A stretch of 64,000 nucleotides of DNA from Acidobacteriota bacterium (GTDB lineage Bacteria > Acidobacteriota > Thermoanaerobaculia > Multivoradales > Multivoraceae), in NCBI GenBank assembly GCA_011525365.1, contig WTGQ01000002.1:193596-257595 (forward strand), written 5' to 3'. The position numbers and the translations under genes were made by a program. Of this stretch, positions 31,175-40,453 are shown piece by piece; within the stretch, counting starts at the first letter, position 1; each line of letters begins with the position of its first letter. Under the pieces are notes generated by a model that saw nothing but the letters and a program-made list of their open reading frames with translations, was not told where the DNA came from and ran no database searches.

Positions 31175-32302
31175 GTGCCGCGCCAGCGTCGGGCACACTC
31201 TCCCGTGACTGCGTCCGGGGTTTCCGTCCGCTTCGACGACGTCTTCAAGGCGTTCGAGGACACGGTCGTCCTCGCCGGCGTCTCACTCACGGTCGACCCG
31301 GGCGAGATCTTCGCGCTGCTCGGTCCGAGCGGCAGCGGCAAGACGACGATGCTGCGCCTGCTGGCGGGCTTCGAGCAACTCGACCGGGGACGGCTGCTGA
31401 TCGCGGACGAGGCGGTCGAACACCTGCCGCCGGCGCGCCGGGGAGTGGGCATGCTGTTCCAGAGCTACGCGCTCTTCCCGCACCTGAGCGTGGCCGAGAA
31501 CGTGGCGTTCGGGCTGAAGGTCCGCGGGGGCGCGCAGGGCGAGGCGGAGGCCCGAGTGGCCGAGATGCTCGAACTTGTCCGACTCTCGGGCTTCGAGCAG
31601 CGGCGGATCGCTGAACTCTCGGGCGGCCAGCAGCAGCGGGTGGCGCTGGCCCGGGCCCTGGCGCCGCGGCCGCGGGTGCTGCTGCTCGATGAACCGCTCT
31701 CCAATCTCGACCCGGCGTTGCGCGAGGAAACCCGGGCCGACCTGCGGCGGACGGTCAAGCAGACGGGCATCACGACGGTGCTGGTGACCCACGAGCAGGA
31801 GGAGGCCTTCGAACTGGGCGAGCGGATCGGGCTGCTGAACGAGGGAGGCCTGGAGCAGGTCGGAGGACCGGCGGAGCTCTACCGGGACCCCGCTTCGCGT
31901 TTCGTGGCCACCTTCGTCGGCCGTTGCTCCGTGCTGGCGGGGGTCGTGAAGGAGCGGCATGGCGGCGACGAACTGACGGTGCGCCTCGCGTCGCAGCCCG
32001 GGGCCCCGGCTTGGCGCTGCCGGAGTAGCGGCGAACTCGCCGTGGGCGACCGCGTCGATGTCTGCGTTCGTCCCGAGGCCGTGCAACTCGAGACGGGTGA
32101 GGGACCGGGGCTTGCTGGCGAGATCGAGGCCGAGCGCTTCACCGGCAGCAACAGCTTCTACACGGTGCGGCTGGCGGCGGGGCCCACCGTCGAGGTGGCG
32201 ATGCCGGGAACCGGGGCGGGCTTGAGGGGCGCCTGCGTGGTCCGGCAGCTTGCCGGAGAGTTGCCGTCGGCCTTTGCCGCCGCGCCGGAGTCCGGTCCTT
32301 GA
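31175..32302 (+). CDS. ABC transporter ATP-binding protein (FbpC/PotA-like)
   Basis: A protein of up to 375 residues. The GTG at 31175 is given as start, and GTG 31205 is equally possible. Walker A is GPSGSGKTT, the Q-loop is in MLFQSYALFPHLS, the signature is LSGGQQQRVALARAL, Walker B is VLLLDEPLSNLD, and the H-loop His is in VTHEQEEA. Residues about 245-365 form a TOBE-type regulatory domain (VCVRPEAVQL). It energises the import system with the flanking genes, and its stop overlaps the permease start (TTGA). Confidence 0.95.
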   Translation: MPRQRRAHSPVTASGVSVRFDDVFKAFEDTVVLAGVSLTVDPGEIFALLGPSGSGKTTMLRLLAGFEQLDRGRLLIADEAVEHLPPARRGVGMLFQSYALFPHLSVAENVAFGLKVRGGAQGEAEARVAEMLELVRLSGFEQRRIAELSGGQQQRVALARALAPRPRVLLLDEPLSNLDPALREETRADLRRTVKQTGITTVLVTHEQEEAFELGERIGLLNEGGLEQVGGPAELYRDPASRFVATFVGRCSVLAGVVKERHGGDELTVRLASQPGAPAWRCRSSGELAVGDRVDVCVRPEAVQLETGEGPGLAGEIEAERFTGSNSFYTVRLAAGPTVEVAMPGTGAGLRGACVVRQLAGELPSAFAAAPESGP

Positions 32303-33987
32303 GTGCCGCCGGAGCGGGCCGCGGGGCGCCGCAGCTCCGGTCACTCATGCCGTGGCTGGTGCTGGCGTTCCTGGTCTGGCTCGTCGGCTACCCCCTGCTT
32401 GTGGTCGCGGCGGAGGCCTTCGGCATCGGCAGCCCTGGCGGAGGCGGTCCGACGACCGAGGCGTTCCGGTCCTTCTTCACTCGCGCCGACGAGTGGAACG
32501 CGATGTGGCGGACCCTGTGGATCTCCGTGCTGTCCACCCTGGCCGCGGCCGCGATCGGCGTGCCGCTGGGCTTCCTCTTCGAGCGCAACGAGATCCCGGG
32601 CCGGCGACTGCTCGGCGCCCTTGTAGCCCTGCCGGTGGCGCTGCCACCGCTGGTCGGCGTCATCGCGTTTCTCTTTCTCTACGGCGAGAGCGGGCTGGCG
32701 GCGCGCGGGCTCCAGAGCCTGGGGCTCGACGTGTCCTGGCGCCTCACCGGAGCGTGGGCGATCCTCCTGGTCCACGCGTACTCGATGTACGTCTACTTCT
32801 ACCTGTTCACCCGGGCCGGGCTGTCCGGGCAGGACGGGGCCGCCATCGAGGCGGCGCAGAGCCTGGGCGCCAGCCGGTCGCAGATCCTCTTCCGGGTCAC
32901 CCTGCCGCGGCTCCGTCCGGCGCTCGCCGGGGCGACGCTCCTCACCTTCATGACCTCGCTCGGCTCGTTCTCCGCTCCCTACATCTTCGGCGGCGGCTTC
33001 CGGGTGATGACGACCCAGATCGTCGCCTCGAAGCTGAACGGCGAGCTGCGCATGGCGTACGTCGAAACGACGATGCTGGCGCTGCTCGCCTTCGCTTCGT
33101 TGCTGCTGCTTCGGAAGATCGATCCAGGCCTGGACCTGGCGTCGGGAGCGCGGGGCACACCGCCGGCGCGTCGGCGACTGCACAGCCGGGGCGCCCGGGT
33201 CGGCGCCGCGGCCGGCGGCTGGGTGCTGGCCGGCGTGCTCCTGCTCCCGCACGCGACGCTGATCCTGATGTCGCTCGTGCCGCCGAACACCTGGACCGTG
33301 GAGGCGTTCCCGCCGGTGCTCGGGCTCGTCAACTACGGCGATCTCCTGTCATCGACCGAACGGCTGCGGCCGGCGTTGAACTCGATCTGGATGGCCGCCG
33401 CGGCGACCTTGGCGGCAGTCGTGGTCGGCGTCATGGCGGCGCGGCTGTCGCTCCGGCGCGGCGGCCTGCCGGGACGGGCCCTGGAGGCGATGATGACCCT
33501 GCCCTGGGCGATACCCGGCACCGTGTTCGCTCTGGCCCTGGCGGCGGCGATGAGCGTCAACGCGCCCTGGGTCGGCCGCTTCGTGCTGGTGGGCACGCTC
33601 TGGATCCTGCCGCTGGCCTACCTGGTCCGCTCGCTGCCGCTGACCGGGCGTTCGATCTTCGCGGGCCTGCGCCAGCTCGACCCGCGCCTGGAGGAGGCCG
33701 CGGCGAGTCTCGGAGCCGGTTCGTTGAGAACGGTGCTGCAGATCGTGCTGCCGCTGCTGCGACCGGCCGTGATCGCGGGCGCGGGCCTCGCCTTCATCAC
33801 CATGCTCGGCGACTTCGTGACCTCGATCGTGCTCTACACCTACGACACCCGCCCCATCTCGATCGAGATCCAGTCCAGCCTGCGGATCCAGGAGACGGGG
33901 ATCGCCGCCGCCTACGGCGTGCTGCTGATGGTGTTGAGCGCGGCCGCCTTCATCGCCTGGGACGACCGGGCCGGCGGCCGGCTCTGA
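32299..33987 (+). CDS. Fused ABC permease with two six-helix halves (FbpB type)
   Basis: A 562-residue inner-membrane protein from a TTG that overlaps the ATPase stop. Two homologous halves each carry the EAA coupling loop: EAAQSLGASRSQILFRVTLP near residue 190 and EAAASLGAGSLRTVLQIVLP near 470. The single fused permease, rather than two subunits, is typical of FbpB/iron(III) importers. It pairs with two copies of the upstream ATPase. Confidence 0.95.
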   Translation: MSAAGAGRGAPQLRSLMPWLVLAFLVWLVGYPLLVVAAEAFGIGSPGGGGPTTEAFRSFFTRADEWNAMWRTLWISVLSTLAAAAIGVPLGFLFERNEIPGRRLLGALVALPVALPPLVGVIAFLFLYGESGLAARGLQSLGLDVSWRLTGAWAILLVHAYSMYVYFYLFTRAGLSGQDGAAIEAAQSLGASRSQILFRVTLPRLRPALAGATLLTFMTSLGSFSAPYIFGGGFRVMTTQIVASKLNGELRMAYVETTMLALLAFASLLLLRKIDPGLDLASGARGTPPARRRLHSRGARVGAAAGGWVLAGVLLLPHATLILMSLVPPNTWTVEAFPPVLGLVNYGDLLSSTERLRPALNSIWMAAAATLAAVVVGVMAARLSLRRGGLPGRALEAMMTLPWAIPGTVFALALAAAMSVNAPWVGRFVLVGTLWILPLAYLVRSLPLTGRSIFAGLRQLDPRLEEAAASLGAGSLRTVLQIVLPLLRPAVIAGAGLAFITMLGDFVTSIVLYTYDTRPISIEIQSSLRIQETGIAAAYGVLLMVLSAAAFIAWDDRAGGRL

Positions 33988-33988
33988 C

Positions 33989-35176
33989 GTGGCGCGGCTG
34001 ATCGACCATCGCCTGGCGGCGCTCATGGTCGTCGCCTTCGTCAGCACGCTGGGGGAGTTCCTGGTCGTGGCGCTCCTGCCGTTCTATGCCGAGCGCTACG
34101 GCGCGACGCCCCTGGAGGTCGGCGCCCTGGTGTCCGCCTTCGCCCTGGCGTCGATGGCTACCGCTCCGCTCTGGGGCCGGCTCGCCGATCGGAGAGGCCG
34201 CCGGCCGGCGCTGCTCCTCGGCCTCGTGGTCTCGGCCGCGGGCTACCTGCTCTTCGGTCTGGCCCAGTCGCTCGAACTGCTGCTCGTGGCCCGCCTGGTG
34301 CACGGAGTCGGCGGCGGCACGGTGCCGGTGGTGTTCGCTTACATCGCCGACTCGGTCACCGGGGAACGACGCGCCGAGGGAATCGGCTGGGTCACCGCCG
34401 TGACCAGCTCCGCGGCGATGATCGGCCCGGCCGTGGGTGGTCTCGCCGGCCAGCTTCATCCGGCGGGGGCCGGCGCGGTGGCCGCGGCGTTCAGCCTGGC
34501 GGCGGCGATGTTCGCTCGCTTCTGGCTGCCGGAGTCGCGGCCTCGAAGCGAGAGGTCACAGGCGGGGGAGGCGCGCTACTCGATCCTCGCCGCGGTCGGT
34601 CGCGTGGCCGCGCTGCCGCTGCGTCCGCTCAACCTGCTGATCTGGATCTACGCTGCCGGACAGATCGGCATGGCGGGGATGACCGCGATCATCGGCCTCT
34701 ACCTGGGCCGCCGGTTCGGCGTGGACGAGTCGAACATCGGCCTGTTCTTCTTCTACCTGGGCGGCCTGTCGATCGCCTTCCGGGTCTTCGTTCTGGGGCC
34801 GGCCGTTCGGCGGTTCGGCGAGGTCAACGTCCTGCGCGCCGGCGCCGTGAGCTTCGGCGTCGGCTTGATCGCCATTCCCTTCGCTACCGGTCTCTGGACG
34901 CTCGGAGCGGCGATCTTCCTCGTCCCACTGGGAACGTCGCTGCTCTTCCCGTGCACGACGTCGCAGGTCTCGAAACGCGCCCCCGGAAGCGGCGTCGTCG
35001 GGCAGGTACTCGGCGTGCAGCAGGCGTACGGCAACGGCAGCAAGATCCTGGCGCCGCTGGCCGCGGCCTACATGTTCCAGGTCTCGTCGCCGGAGGCGCC
35101 GTTCGTCGCGATCGGGGCGATCCTGATCGTGGCGGCGGCGATGTCCGTGCGGTTGCCGGCCGAGCCTGCCGGGTAA
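33989..35176 (+). CDS. MFS transporter, drug:proton antiporter-like
   Basis: A 395-residue protein starting at a GTG one base after the permease stop. It has twelve hydrophobic spans, motif A as GRLADRRGRRPALLLG between helices 2 and 3, and an antiporter-type motif C (AMIGPAVGG) in helix 5. It is probably an exporter of a small molecule. Tight coupling to the ABC importer genes suggests co-regulation; the substrate is unknown. Confidence 0.9.
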   Translation: MARLIDHRLAALMVVAFVSTLGEFLVVALLPFYAERYGATPLEVGALVSAFALASMATAPLWGRLADRRGRRPALLLGLVVSAAGYLLFGLAQSLELLLVARLVHGVGGGTVPVVFAYIADSVTGERRAEGIGWVTAVTSSAAMIGPAVGGLAGQLHPAGAGAVAAAFSLAAAMFARFWLPESRPRSERSQAGEARYSILAAVGRVAALPLRPLNLLIWIYAAGQIGMAGMTAIIGLYLGRRFGVDESNIGLFFFYLGGLSIAFRVFVLGPAVRRFGEVNVLRAGAVSFGVGLIAIPFATGLWTLGAAIFLVPLGTSLLFPCTTSQVSKRAPGSGVVGQVLGVQQAYGNGSKILAPLAAAYMFQVSSPEAPFVAIGAILIVAAAMSVRLPAEPAG

Positions 35177-35201
35177 CCTCCCTGAGAACGGAGGTACAGG
35201 C

Positions 35202-36308
35202 ATGCCCGAACTCTCGTCGACCTCGTTGTTCTCGTTGTCCGCGCTCTCGGCCGGCACCCTGCTCGAGGCGGCGGGGATGCTGCTGCTGTTCATCGGCTTT
35301 CTCTTCGTGGGTTCGATGGTCCTGCCCGGCCGCCGGGTCGCCGGGCCGGAGCTCGAGGGGGAGACACGCGTCTACAAGTTGAACGGCCTTCCCCTGTTCC
35401 TGGTCACCGTGACCCTGGGAGTCGTCGCCCAGGGGTTCGGGTGGTTCTCCTTCTCCGTGCTGCACACGCACTTCGCCGCGTTGTTCGTCATCGCGAACGT
35501 GTTCGCCCTTGCCGCGTCCGGCTGGCTCTATCTCCGGGGCGCTCGGGCCGGGAGTGCCGGCTCGGGAGATGGTCGGAGCTTCCTCATGGGATCGGAGCTC
35601 AACCCGACCTGCTGCGGCGTCGACCTGAAGATGTTCAGCTACCGCCCGTCGCTGATCGGCCTGGCGATGTTCAACGTGTCCTTCGCGGCGGTCCAGTACG
35701 AGACTGACGGCCGGCTGACGCTGGCGATGGCCGTCTACCAGGCGATCACTTTCGTGTACGTGTTCAACTACTTCCAGTTCGAGTACGGCATGGTCCACAC
35801 CTGGGACATCATCGCCGAGCGGTTCGGCCTGGGCCTGGTCTGGGGCGACTACGTCCTGGTGCCGTTCTTCTACTGCCTCTCCGGGTGGTGGCTGGTCGAC
35901 GCGCCGGACGTTCTGCCGCCGGTCGCGGCGGTCGGGATCGTCCTGCTGGCGGCCTTCGGCTTCTGGCTCTTCCGCGGCGCCAACGAGCAGAAACACCGCT
36001 TCAAGCAGGATCCGAACGTCAGGATCTGGGGGCGACCGGCCGAAACCCTGGACGGGCGTTTGCTGGTGTCCGGTTTCTGGGGCAAGGGGCGACACCTCAA
36101 CTACACCGGCGAGATCTGCGTCTACTTCGCGTTCACCCTGACCACCGGCTTCGTGTCCTGGGTGCCCTTCCTGCTCCCGGCGTGGCTCACGGGGTTGCTG
36201 CTGCACCGCTCGAGGCGCGACGACCGCCGATGCCGCGCGAAGTATGGCGAGTTGTGGGAGCGCTACACGGAGCGGGTGCGGTACTCGGTGCTGCCGTTTG
36301 TTCCGTAG
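35202..36308 (+). CDS. ERG4/ERG24-type sterol reductase-family membrane protein
   Basis: A 368-residue polytopic membrane protein with a strong ribosome site (GGAGGT 6 bases before the ATG). Family signatures are clear. FLMGSELNPTCCGVDLKMF near residue 127 matches the G-x-ELNP segment of Delta14/Delta7/Delta24 sterol reductases. SGFWGKGRHLNYTGE near 290 and RRDDRRCRAKYGELW followed by a terminal VLPFVP match the NADPH-binding C-terminus. Eukaryotic members reduce double bonds in sterols; bacterial homologues are rare and their substrates mostly unknown. No squalene epoxidase or oxidosqualene cyclase is in the window. Confidence 0.88.
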   Translation: MPELSSTSLFSLSALSAGTLLEAAGMLLLFIGFLFVGSMVLPGRRVAGPELEGETRVYKLNGLPLFLVTVTLGVVAQGFGWFSFSVLHTHFAALFVIANVFALAASGWLYLRGARAGSAGSGDGRSFLMGSELNPTCCGVDLKMFSYRPSLIGLAMFNVSFAAVQYETDGRLTLAMAVYQAITFVYVFNYFQFEYGMVHTWDIIAERFGLGLVWGDYVLVPFFYCLSGWWLVDAPDVLPPVAAVGIVLLAAFGFWLFRGANEQKHRFKQDPNVRIWGRPAETLDGRLLVSGFWGKGRHLNYTGEICVYFAFTLTTGFVSWVPFLLPAWLTGLLLHRSRRDDRRCRAKYGELWERYTERVRYSVLPFVP

Positions 36309-36314
36309 TGCGGA

Positions 36315-36366
36315 CGGCGCTGCGCGCCGGCAGTGTTCCCTGAGGCGGGTCAGAGGACCCGCGCAC
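36315..36366. repeat. REP-like hairpins downstream of the sterol reductase gene
   Basis: GGCGCTGCGCGCC (about 36316-36328) is followed by GCGGGTC-AGAG-GACCCGC (36345-36362) and GCACCC. These match the modules at 12.1, 14.7 and 27.8 kb with a one-base loop change. It lies between the convergent reductase and tRNA genes. Confidence 0.7.
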
Positions 36367-36387
36367 CCAGAGGGCGGGCTGAACGCC

Positions 36388-36416
36388 AAAAGGGCGCGGC
36401 TTGCGCCGCGCCCTTT
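36388..36416 (-). terminator. Intrinsic terminator of the initiator tRNA gene
   Basis: On the minus strand, AAAGGGCGCGGC-GCAA-GCCGCGCCCTTT forms a 12-bp stem followed by T. It begins 7 bases after the tRNA CCA end. Because the stem is flanked by A and T runs on both sides it may also stop plus-strand transcripts from the sterol reductase gene. Confidence 0.85.
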
Positions 36417-36423
36417 GAAGACT

Positions 36424-36500
<77 letters not shown>

Positions 36501-36590
36501 TCAGGACGGAAAATCGTGGCACAGCCGGTGGGAGGTGTCAACCACTCGGACGCTCCGGTAGCGGGACTTCGGCTCGTGTAGGCTTTCCTC

Positions 36591-36941
36591 GTGTCGGCGA
36601 CGCCTCCAGACGGGCGCGAACGGCTGCGGGAGCGCGTGGATCGTTGGCGCGAGAGGGCTCAGCGTTCGCTGCCGACGTTGATCGGCGTGGGGCTGATCCT
36701 GGCCCTTCTGTTTCTCGCGCGGGCGGGCTCGGAGAGCTACTCGGAGCTGGCTGAACTGGCGGAGCGCGAGGCCGAGCTTGAGATCGACCTCGAGGAGACC
36801 CGGCTGCGCGTGGAGAGACTCAGGCGCACGGTGGAGTTGCTCCAGGACGATCCCGTGGTGCTGGAGCGACTGGCGCGCGAGGAGCTGGGCCTCGTGAGGC
36901 CGGGCGACACGGTTGTCGTCCTGCCGCAGACGGACGACTGA
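36591..36941 (+). CDS. ftsB: Septum formation initiator, FtsB/DivIC family
   Basis: A 116-residue protein from a GTG. A short basic N-terminus, one membrane helix (about residues 29-43, IGVGLILALLFLARA) and a leucine-zipper-like coiled coil (about 50-85) are followed by the conserved end VLERLAREELGLVRPGDTVV. FtsB links FtsQ and FtsL in the divisome at the inner membrane. Here it sits 5.7 kb before the dcw cluster and directly upstream of mfd. Confidence 0.9.
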   Translation: MSATPPDGRERLRERVDRWRERAQRSLPTLIGVGLILALLFLARAGSESYSELAELAEREAELEIDLEETRLRVERLRRTVELLQDDPVVLERLAREELGLVRPGDTVVVLPQTDD

Positions 36942-36958
36942 CTCCGGCTCCCCGACCG

Positions 36959-39900
36959 GTGTCCGCGTGGCGTGAACTGGGCCGCCGCATTCGTCGCGGC
37001 CGCGACTACCGCGAGCTGGCGGACGCCGAGAGGGCGGCGGTCGTCGGTCTGCCGGTACGGGCGGCCGCGCTCGTGTTCGAACTGCTGGCCGAGGACCGGG
37101 AGGGGACGCAGCTCGTCGTCGTGCCAAGCGAGAGCGAGGTCCTGGCCTGGACCGAGGCGGCGGGGCTCCTGCGTGGACCGGGCCGGGCCCGGCTCATTCC
37201 CTTTCCGTCGCCGGCGCTGACGCCCTACCAGCAGGCGGAGGCCTCGCTGCTGGTGCGCGCCCAGGAGAGCACGGCCTACGATGCTCTGCTCGGGGCTTCG
37301 AGAGGGACGGTCGTCTGTACTCCCAGGGCGCTGTTTCACCGGCTGGCGCTGCCGGATGCGTTCCTCGGGTCGGTGGTCGAACTCGAAGTCGGAGGTCAGG
37401 CCACGCCCGAGGACCTGTTGCCCCGTCTGCTCGCCCACGGTTACCGGCGGAGCGATCTCGTGGCGGCGGTCGGTGCGGTGGCGCAGCGCGGCGGCGTGTT
37501 CGATCTCTTCGCGCCCGGCGAACCCCGACCGGCCCGGCTCGACCTGTTCGGCGATACCGTCGAGAGCATTCATCGCTTCGATCCGTCCACCCAGCGTTCC
37601 GAAGAGCCGATCGAGTCTCTGCGGATCCGGCCCCTTACGCCATTTGCCGCCGGGCCGGAGCGGGCGACCGACCTGTCGGCTCTGCTGCTGGAGGAACGCG
37701 GCGACGACCTGTCGGACCGTGCCCGGGCCCAGTTGGAGGAGATGGTGGCGGGGGAACCCTTCGACGGCTGGGAGAAGTATCTGCCCCTGCTCGAACCGAG
37801 CACGAGCCTCGGCGAGGTGATGGCGGGTGCTTCGGTGGTCGTCGTCGATCCCGAGCGAGTGAGCGGAGAGGTCCAACAGCATGCCGGGCTGTTGTGGGAG
37901 GAGTACGCGCGGCGTTGCGACGACGGCGAGATCGCGGCCGAGCCGGAACGGCTGACAGTGCCGGCGGACCAGGTGCTGGAACTCGTCGAGCGGGCGGCGT
38001 TCCGGGTCGGCGGAACGTTCGATCGGGCACCTGGCGACCCGGCTTCGGGAGGACGGCGCGCCCGGGTCGACTTCGGCGCGGTCGAGACGGACGTGCTGGT
38101 CGATCAGCTTCCGCGTTTCCCGCGCGAAGTGGAGACGGCCGCCGCGCGTGGCGACGACCTCTGGCTGGTGGCGCGCTCCGAACGGCACGAGGCGCTCCGC
38201 CAGACGCTGGGTCGGCGCGAGATCGACTGGGACGGCGGCGCGGTGCGCCTGGTCGACGGCGAACTGGCGCGTGGCTTCCGGCTGCCGCACGCGAGTCTGG
38301 TGCTCTACGGCGAGGGTCAACTCTTCCGCCAGAGACTCGCCACGAGGCGCCGTCGCCGGATGGGGCCCTTCGTCTCCGGCCTGCGCGACCTGCGCGTCGG
38401 GGAGTTCGTGGTCCACGAAGATCACGGCATCGGTCAGTTCCTGGGGCTCAAGACGCTCGACGGTCCGTCTGGCGAGGGAACGGCGGTTGCCCGCGACCCG
38501 CGCCGGCAGCAGCAGGCGCGCGCGGTCGAGGTAATGGAGCTTCTCTACTCTTCGGGGAGGACCCTGCTCCTGCCGCTGACCCGCCTGGACGAGATCGAGC
38601 GCTACAGCGGCATCGACGGCATTGCGCCCCGGCTCGACCAGTTGGGCGGCAGTAGCTGGGCGAAGAAGAAGAGCCGGATCCGGCGCAGTCTCAAGGCGAT
38701 CGCCACCGACCTGTTGAAGCTCTACGCCGAGCGCCGGCTGGCGCAGGCGGTGCCCATGGACGAGGACAGCGACCGGCAACTCCAGTTCGAGAGCGCCTTC
38801 CCGTACGAGGAGACGCCCGATCAACTGGAGGCGGTGCGGACGATCAAGGAGGATCTCGCCCGCGACCGACCGATGGACCGCCTGCTGTGCGGCGACGTGG
38901 GCTTCGGCAAGACAGAGGTTGCGATGCGGGCGGCGTTCAAGGCGGTCGACAACGGACTGCAGGTCGCGGTCCTGGCGCCGACGACGATCCTCGCCGACCA
39001 GCATCTGCGGACGTTCCGGCGGCGCTTCCAGGGCTTCGACGTAGAAGTCGAGATGGTGTCCCGGTTCCGGTCGGCGGCCGAGATTCGGGCGATCCGGGCC
39101 CGGCTCGCCGAAGGAAGGATTCACGTCCTGATCGGCACCCACCGGTTGCTCAGCCGGGACATCGACATGCCGTGCCTGGGTCTGGTCGTGATCGACGAGG
39201 AGCAGCGCTTCGGCGTCGCCCAGAAGGAACGGCTGCGCGAACTCCGGCGCAGCGTCCACGTGCTCGCGATGTCGGCGACGCCGGTGCCGCGCACTCTCCA
39301 GCTATCCCTCGCCGGAGTAAGGGACCTGTCTCTCATCGAGTCGCCGCCGCGCGACCGGATGGCGGTGGAGACCCGGATCCTGCCGTTCTCCGGCGACCTC
39401 GTGCGCGAGGCGATCGAGTTCGAGGTGGAGCGCGGCGGCCAGGTGTTCTACGTCTACAACCGGGTCGAGGACATCGAGGGGATCCTCCGCTATCTGCGCG
39501 AACTGGTCCCAGGGCTGAAGATCACCGTCGGTCACGGGCAGATGGAGGAGGCGGAGCTGGGCCGGCGCATGCGCGCCTTCACCGCGGGCGAGTACGACCT
39601 GCTGCTCGCGACGACCATCATCGAGAACGGGATCGACATCCCGAACGTGAACACGATGCTCGTGCACCGCGCCGACCGGTTCGGCCTGGCCCAGCTCTAC
39701 CAGTTGCGGGGCCGGGTGGGCCGCAGCGATCAGCTTGGCTACTGCTATCTGCTGGCGCCGCCCGATACCGTCCTGTCGGAAGAGGCGCGCAAGAGGCTCG
39801 TGGCGATCCGTGAGTTCACCGAGCTCGGGGCGGGGTTCCGGATAGCGGCCCGCGACCTGGAGATTCGTGGCGCGGGTAACCTGCTCGGCGCCGAGCAGAG

Positions 39901-40453
39901 CGGTCATATAGCCGAGGTCGGGATCGAGACCTACATGAAGATGCTGGAGCATGCGATCGCCGAACTGCGTGGCGAGGCGCCGTCGGAGGTCCCGTCCGCG
40001 ACGATCAGCCTGCCCATGGCCATGTCGATCCCGGAGGACTACGTCGGCGAGATCTCGCTGCGGCTCGAGATCTACCGCCGGCTGGCGGACGCCGCGGAGG
40101 ATCCGGCGATGCTGCTCGCCGAACTTCGCGACCGCTTCGGTCCGCCGCCCGAGCCCGTCCACACCCTGATCCAGGGAGCCGAACTGAAGCGGATCGCGGA
40201 GGGCGTCGGCGTCCAGGCGATCGCCCATCGCAACGACCGGCTGACGATCCGGCTGCGCCGCGACGCGAAGGTCGATGTCGAGCGGCTGATCCGCTTCGTA
40301 TCCGAACGGGAGGGCGCCGCCTTCGCACCGGACGGCGTGCTGACGTTGCGGGACGTCCCGGGACGGGAGTCGATGGAGATCTCGCTGCAACTGCTGGAGC
40401 TTCTGTCGGGCGAGGCGCAGCGGCGACTGGGTGGCGTGGAGACGGTCCATTGA
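36959..40453 (+). CDS. mfd: Transcription-repair coupling factor Mfd
   Basis: A 1164-residue protein, of normal Mfd length. The UvrB-homology region is N-terminal. The CarD-like RNA polymerase-interaction domain is near residue 477 (VGEFVVHEDHGIGQFLGL). The RecG-like translocase follows: Walker A LLCGDVGFGKTEVAMRAAF near 644, DEEQRFGV, and QLRGRVGRS near 918. The C-terminal TRCF domain is at about 1030-1140. It removes RNA polymerase stalled at lesions and recruits UvrA. It starts at a GTG 17 bases after ftsB, and its stop overlaps the next gene (TTGA). Confidence 0.97.
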   Translation: MSAWRELGRRIRRGRDYRELADAERAAVVGLPVRAAALVFELLAEDREGTQLVVVPSESEVLAWTEAAGLLRGPGRARLIPFPSPALTPYQQAEASLLVRAQESTAYDALLGASRGTVVCTPRALFHRLALPDAFLGSVVELEVGGQATPEDLLPRLLAHGYRRSDLVAAVGAVAQRGGVFDLFAPGEPRPARLDLFGDTVESIHRFDPSTQRSEEPIESLRIRPLTPFAAGPERATDLSALLLEERGDDLSDRARAQLEEMVAGEPFDGWEKYLPLLEPSTSLGEVMAGASVVVVDPERVSGEVQQHAGLLWEEYARRCDDGEIAAEPERLTVPADQVLELVERAAFRVGGTFDRAPGDPASGGRRARVDFGAVETDVLVDQLPRFPREVETAAARGDDLWLVARSERHEALRQTLGRREIDWDGGAVRLVDGELARGFRLPHASLVLYGEGQLFRQRLATRRRRRMGPFVSGLRDLRVGEFVVHEDHGIGQFLGLKTLDGPSGEGTAVARDPRRQQQARAVEVMELLYSSGRTLLLPLTRLDEIERYSGIDGIAPRLDQLGGSSWAKKKSRIRRSLKAIATDLLKLYAERRLAQAVPMDEDSDRQLQFESAFPYEETPDQLEAVRTIKEDLARDRPMDRLLCGDVGFGKTEVAMRAAFKAVDNGLQVAVLAPTTILADQHLRTFRRRFQGFDVEVEMVSRFRSAAEIRAIRARLAEGRIHVLIGTHRLLSRDIDMPCLGLVVIDEEQRFGVAQKERLRELRRSVHVLAMSATPVPRTLQLSLAGVRDLSLIESPPRDRMAVETRILPFSGDLVREAIEFEVERGGQVFYVYNRVEDIEGILRYLRELVPGLKITVGHGQMEEAELGRRMRAFTAGEYDLLLATTIIENGIDIPNVNTMLVHRADRFGLAQLYQLRGRVGRSDQLGYCYLLAPPDTVLSEEARKRLVAIREFTELGAGFRIAARDLEIRGAGNLLGAEQSGHIAEVGIETYMKMLEHAIAELRGEAPSEVPSATISLPMAMSIPEDYVGEISLRLEIYRRLADAAEDPAMLLAELRDRFGPPPEPVHTLIQGAELKRIAEGVGVQAIAHRNDRLTIRLRRDAKVDVERLIRFVSEREGAAFAPDGVLTLRDVPGRESMEISLQLLELLSGEAQRRLGGVETVH

